A DNA stretch of 64,000 bases from Paenibacillus silviterrae. Its GTDB lineage: Bacteria > Bacillota > Bacilli > Paenibacillales > NBRC-103111. The stretch lies in NCBI RefSeq assembly GCF_030167925.1, contig NZ_JASKUT010000001.1:4858501-4922500 (forward strand), written 5' to 3'. Positions 60,577 to 64,000 of this stretch are shown here, in pieces; position 1 is the stretch's first letter, and every line of letters begins with the position of its first letter. Position numbers and translations under genes: made by a program. Below the pieces are notes generated by a model, which worked only from the letters and a program-made list of their open reading frames with translations, did no database searches and was not told the DNA's origin.

Positions 60577-60754
60577 CTGCTCTCTTTGGAAAAAGCCCTC
60601 TCTTACCCGTTTTATTGTGCATGGGAAGCTTAGGTAAGGGGAATTCTGGATGAAAGACAGGTATGATAAGAAGGAGCTTGCCCCTTGCTTGTAGAAATAA
60701 CCATGTCTGAAGCAATGATTCTTATACTAGCAAGACATTGGAGGCTTACTGACC

Positions 60755-62737
60755 GTGCCGCGTTACCCTTTCGATTATGATCCCTCTCAGCCCTTCGTTC
60801 CTCAGGTAGGAGAATGGGTAGGGGATGTGTTCTACGATATTTTGCCGGAGGCCGGATTTGAGGTTCGGGATGAGCAAATTTACATGGCGTATCAGCTGGA
60901 GCGGGCTTTTGCCGAGAAGCGTACCATTTTTGCAGAGGCGGGGGTAGGCACCGGAAAAACGCTGGTGTACTTGCTTTACGCCGTCTGTTATGCGCGTTAT
61001 ACGCGCAAGCCGGCGATTATTGCCTGTGCCGACGAGACACTGATCGAGCAGCTGGTGAAGCCTACCGGGGACATCGCCAAGCTAATGCAGCACCTGGATC
61101 TCGACATTGATGCCCGTCTCGCCAAATCTCCCGATCAATACCTTTGCTTGGTGAAGCTGGATGAAGCACGGTTTGGAGACGACGAGGGGGAGCAGTACCA
61201 GGAGCTGTACGAGCAGCTTCCGTCCTTCGTCCATGCCCGCGAGGCATTGCAGGCATTCCATGCCTACGGCGATCGGAAGCAGTATCCGGAGATGAACGAC
61301 GAGCAGTGGAGCCGGATGAATTGGGATGCGTTCCAGGATTGCCTCGTGTGCGATAAGCGTCATCGCTGCGGACAGACGTTATCCCGCGAGCACTACCGAC
61401 GTTCGGCGGATTTGATCATCTGCTCGCACGATTTTTACATGGAGCATGTCTGGACTTATGAGGCCAGGAAACGCGAGGGGCAGCTGCCTTTGCTGCCGGA
61501 GCATTGCGCCGTTGTATTCGATGAGGGGCATTTGCTGGAATCGGCCGCGCAGAAGGCTCTCACGTACCGGATTAAGCACGCGGTGTTCGAGGAGCTGATG
61601 ACCAGGCTGCTGCAGGGTGAGGTTCGGGAGTCGCTGGCACAGCTGGTGGACGACATGATCGACCAAAGCGAGGCCATGTTCCGTGAGCTGGATCGCCAGA
61701 GCAAGCCGGTACCCGGCTCGGACCGCCGCCGAATCGACGTAGACGATAAGCTTTTGCGGGAGATTACCGAGTTTCGCAGGCTGCTCACTAAGCTGGAGGA
61801 GGAGCTGGTCTTCGAAAGCGGTCTGTTCACGCTGAACGAGTACCAGCTGCGCATCGTCGAAGAGCATCTGGAGATGATGCAGAAGGCGCTCGTGCTGTTC
61901 GATCAGCCGGAAAAGCTGGTCTGCTGGGCGGTGGATTCCGACACGGGGCTGACGCTTGCGATCATGCCGAGAACCGTGAAGGAAGTGCTGGGCGAGCGGG
62001 TGTTTGATAAAAGCATGCCGATTGTTTTTTCCTCAGCGACCTTGTCGGTGGACGGCTCGTTCCGCTATGCGGCGGAGAGTCTCGGTATTGAGTCGTATCT
62101 TTCCTTCACCGTCGATTCGCCTTACGATTATGAGCGGCATATGCAGGTTATTGCCCCGAAGGTGGCCGCGACAGGAGCCTTTGCGGATAAAATGATCGCA
62201 GCGACTGAGCTCCTTCAGCTTACCGAAGGAAGAGCGCTGATCCTCTTCCCGACACGGGAGGAGCTGGAGCATTTTAAAAAAGAGATCGGACAGCGGGAGG
62301 AAGGCAGAAGGTTTCGCTTCCTGTTCGAGGGCGATCAGGAGATCAGCTATCTGATCGAAAGCTTCCAAGAGGATGAGCAAAGCGTGCTTTGCGCGGTGCG
62401 CTTATGGGAGGGGCTCGATGTGCCGGGTCCGTCGCTGTCGAATGTCATCATCTGGTCGCTGCCTTATCCGCCGGAGGATCCGGTATTTACTGCGAAGCGC
62501 AAGGATGCAAGGTCGCCTTTCGTGGAGGTCGATTTGCCCTATATGCTTCTAAGGCTGCGGCAAGGAATCGGCCGCTTAATCCGCTCTCGGGAGGACCAAG
62601 GGATCGTTGCTTTGCTTAGCGAAGGACTCCATAAGAAGCCTGAAGTGCGAACGAGGGTAGAGGCGGTTTTGCCGAAGGGGGTTCGTTTGATCGAGGAGGT
62701 CGGCGAGCTTCGAATGGTTCAGGCTGTAAAGCCGTGA
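60755..62737 (+). CDS. DinG/XPD-like Fe-S ATP-dependent DNA helicase (YpvA-like)
   Basis: 660 residues, superfamily 2. Walker A is AEAGVGTGKT (residues 60-69), the DEAH-type box is DEGH (256-259), and motif VI is QGIGRLIRS. Cys131, Cys196, Cys199 and Cys205 are spaced like the 4Fe-4S cluster ligands of XPD/DinG helicases. The start is GTG with TTGGAGG upstream. Monocistronic. It would unwind D-loops, R-loops or damaged DNA. The DnaA-box cluster lies 180-280 bp upstream. Confidence 0.92.
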   Translation: MPRYPFDYDPSQPFVPQVGEWVGDVFYDILPEAGFEVRDEQIYMAYQLERAFAEKRTIFAEAGVGTGKTLVYLLYAVCYARYTRKPAIIACADETLIEQLVKPTGDIAKLMQHLDLDIDARLAKSPDQYLCLVKLDEARFGDDEGEQYQELYEQLPSFVHAREALQAFHAYGDRKQYPEMNDEQWSRMNWDAFQDCLVCDKRHRCGQTLSREHYRRSADLIICSHDFYMEHVWTYEARKREGQLPLLPEHCAVVFDEGHLLESAAQKALTYRIKHAVFEELMTRLLQGEVRESLAQLVDDMIDQSEAMFRELDRQSKPVPGSDRRRIDVDDKLLREITEFRRLLTKLEEELVFESGLFTLNEYQLRIVEEHLEMMQKALVLFDQPEKLVCWAVDSDTGLTLAIMPRTVKEVLGERVFDKSMPIVFSSATLSVDGSFRYAAESLGIESYLSFTVDSPYDYERHMQVIAPKVAATGAFADKMIAATELLQLTEGRALILFPTREELEHFKKEIGQREEGRRFRFLFEGDQEISYLIESFQEDEQSVLCAVRLWEGLDVPGPSLSNVIIWSLPYPPEDPVFTAKRKDARSPFVEVDLPYMLLRLRQGIGRLIRSREDQGIVALLSEGLHKKPEVRTRVEAVLPKGVRLIEEVGELRMVQAVKP

Positions 62738-62749
62738 TTGGTAATGGCG

Positions 62750-62783
62750 AGAACGTGGGAAGCACCTCTCACGTTCTTTTTTT
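62750..62783 (+). terminator. Helicase gene terminator
   Basis: AGAACGTG and CACGTTCT arms are followed by seven T. Confidence 0.85.
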
Positions 62784-62790
62784 ATCCGAG

Positions 62791-62878
62791 TTGACGGAAG
62801 GTACAATCCGTGATATTATCTCAATATAAAGATATTCAAATCTGAGATTAAGAAAAAATTATTATCTTAAAATTAAGA
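62791..62878 (+). promoter_or_regulatory. Nitroreductase promoter with three palindromic operator-like sites
   Basis: -35 TTGACG (62791-62796), 17 bp, -10 TATTAT (62814-62819). Three inverted repeats follow: ATCT-N8-AGAT (62818-62833) overlapping the -10, AATCT-G-AGATT (62839-62849), and TCTTAA-AA-TTAAGA (62865-62878). The ATCT/AGAT half-sites resemble MarR/DUF24 quinone-stress operators (MhqR, YodB type). Confidence 0.55.
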
Positions 62879-62904
62879 CAATTGATTCCGGGGAGGATAT
62901 AACC

Positions 62905-63549
62905 ATGACAACGAATACCGTACCAGCCGAAGACTTCAAGCTCTTAGTGGAGCAAAGGAGATCAGCTAATAATTTTGATGAGACGGTGCGCATTACGCGA
63001 GAAGAGCTGAATGAGATCTTCCAGCTTGCTAAGCTGGCCCCGTCGGCCTATAACCTTCAGCATACCCGTTATGTGGTCGTTGATGAAGAGGAGCTGAAGC
63101 TGAAACTGAAAAAGGCGGCTTACGGTCAGCATAAGGTGGGTACCGCGTCCGCGGCTATCATCGTCCTAGGCGATGTGAAAGGCTATGAGAAGGCGCAGCA
63201 AATTTATGAAGGACAGCTTCACTTGGGCATCATGGATCAGCAGCAGTATGATCAAACACTTCAGACCATTCAGTCATCCTATGAAGGCAATGAGCGTTTC
63301 CAGCGGGATGAGGCGATCCGCAGTGCGAGCCTATCCGCGATGATGTTGATGCTGGCAGCCAAGAGCCGCGGCTGGGATACGTGTCCGATGATCGGGTATG
63401 ACGAGCAGGCGGTTCGGGAGCTGCTTCACATTCCCGACCATCTCGCCCCGGTCATGATGATCACCATCGGCAAAGAGAAGACGAACCATCCGAGAATTCG
63501 CGGGTATCGCCGTCCTGTCGGTGAGTTTGTGCAATACGGCGCTTATTAA
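62905..63549 (+). CDS. Nitroreductase family protein
   Basis: 214 residues, FMN-dependent NAD(P)H oxidoreductase fold. Family features: LLVEQRRSANNFDETV at the N-terminus (phosphate-binding Arg-Arg-Ser), KLAPSAYNLQHTRY, and SRGWDTCPMIGYDEQAVRELLHIPDHLAPVMMITIG. Similar to MhqN/YdgI-type enzymes that reduce quinones or nitroaromatics. GGGGAGG precedes the ATG. A pirin gene starts 19 bp downstream, so the two form an operon. Confidence 0.92.
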   Translation: MTTNTVPAEDFKLLVEQRRSANNFDETVRITREELNEIFQLAKLAPSAYNLQHTRYVVVDEEELKLKLKKAAYGQHKVGTASAAIIVLGDVKGYEKAQQIYEGQLHLGIMDQQQYDQTLQTIQSSYEGNERFQRDEAIRSASLSAMMLMLAAKSRGWDTCPMIGYDEQAVRELLHIPDHLAPVMMITIGKEKTNHPRIRGYRRPVGEFVQYGAY

Positions 63550-63568
63550 TAAGGGAGGGGTGCATACT

Positions 63569-64000
63569 ATGGTTAGAATTTATACTCCTGCGATGCAGGC
63601 AAGCGGAAACTTTGACGGAGGTAAAATTACGGAGCAGAAGCCGATTGGTTTTCCGGGAGAGGGCTCGGTGATTAAGCGTGTAGGCCCGCTCTTTTATTGG
63701 GCATGGTTCGCATCAGCCAAGGAAGGCTATATAGCGCCGCATCCTCACTCGGGCTTTGAAATTATGACTTACGTGACACAAGGCAAGGCGGAGCATGAAG
63801 ACTCGCTTGGGACGAAGAGCATTGTAGGCCCCGGCGGAGCGCAGGTCATGCAGACCGGCTCCGGCGTATCTCACAGTGAAAGGATCATCGGCCCGGAAGC
63901 CGAGGGCTTTCAAATTTGGTTTGAGCCGGATTTGAGCAAAAGCACGAAGCTGGCTCCGACTTACAATGAATATCAGCATGAACAATTCCCGCAGGAGGAA
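63569..64000 (+). CDS. Pirin family protein (partial, C-terminus off the right edge)
   Basis: 144 N-terminal residues are present. The bicupin metal-site motif HPHSGFEIMTYVTQGKAEHEDS is visible, followed by GGAQVMQTGSGVSHSE. Pirins bind Fe or Mn; some oxidise quercetin, others act as redox sensors. AAGGGAGGGG precedes the ATG. Co-transcribed with the nitroreductase behind the quinone-stress-like promoter. Confidence 0.93.
   Translation, partial: MVRIYTPAMQASGNFDGGKITEQKPIGFPGEGSVIKRVGPLFYWAWFASAKEGYIAPHPHSGFEIMTYVTQGKAEHEDSLGTKSIVGPGGAQVMQTGSGVSHSERIIGPEAEGFQIWFEPDLSKSTKLAPTYNEYQHEQFPQEE

Overview
The window looks like a chromosomal segment of a Paenibacillus-type endospore former (Bacillales, Firmicutes). 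This is inferred from an alpha/beta small acid-soluble spore protein behind a sigma-G-type promoter, a Gly/Tyr/His-rich coat-like protein behind a sigma-K-type promoter, an S-layer-anchored exoenzyme, a Trp T-box leader before trpS, and two sugar ABC importers paired with AraC/YesMN-type regulators. No tRNA, rRNA, CRISPR array, transposase or prophage gene was seen.

Layout. 1-1.75 kb: a GH88 unsaturated-uronyl hydrolase (cut by the left edge) behind a promoter with two LacI-type operators, then an aldose epimerase. 1.8-3.9 kb: a His-rich permease pair with a Zur-like box. 3.9-5.4 kb: T-box leader and trpS. 5.3-7.7 kb: small spore and membrane genes. 7.7-11.7 kb: BmrCD-like heterodimeric ABC exporter. 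12-20.7 kb: sugar ABC importer, YesN/YesM two-component system, TIM-barrel isomerase and Gfo/Idh dehydrogenase; three of their upstream regions share an A-rich element. 20.8-35.7 kb: PL14-type lyase, membrane AraC regulator, second ABC importer, an 1845-residue surface beta-helix protein, cupin-AraC regulator and GH105 hydrolase. 36-42 kb: fumarase, a beta/gamma-crystallin protein, the hxlAB/hxlR formaldehyde module, an ApbE/ferric-reductase-like operon, and an amber-interrupted SDR behind twin CsoR-type operators. 42.6-47.4 kb: MATE pump, CE7 esterase, PL7 alginate lyase, PTH2. 47.4-54.4 kb: methyltransferases, an amber-split MerR-methyltransferase gene, a coat-like protein, a Dabb protein, YitT, an MFS pump and a CPA2 antiporter. 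54.6-64 kb: a PhyH-HEAT fusion, a 112-bp tandem repeat, a MoxR/DUF58/DUF4129 operon, a CheY-like protein without its phosphoacceptor Asp, a DnaA-box cluster before a DinG/XPD-like helicase, a nitroreductase and a pirin (cut by the right edge).

The dominant theme is uptake and degradation of uronic-acid-rich polysaccharides. PL7, PL14 and the surface beta-helix enzyme would cut the polymer, CE7 would remove acetyl groups, the two importers would bring in oligosaccharides, and GH88/GH105 would remove the unsaturated uronyl ends. Isomerase, dehydrogenase and epimerase would then process the sugars. Several cre-like sites suggest catabolite control. The substrate is inferred from enzyme families and is not shown directly.

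The most notable oddities are two conserved genes each broken by one in-frame TAG, the three-copy operator-like element of the YesMN locus, a shared upstream element in front of two unrelated drug-efflux genes, the DnaA-box cluster away from any dnaA, and the large surface enzyme of unassigned family.
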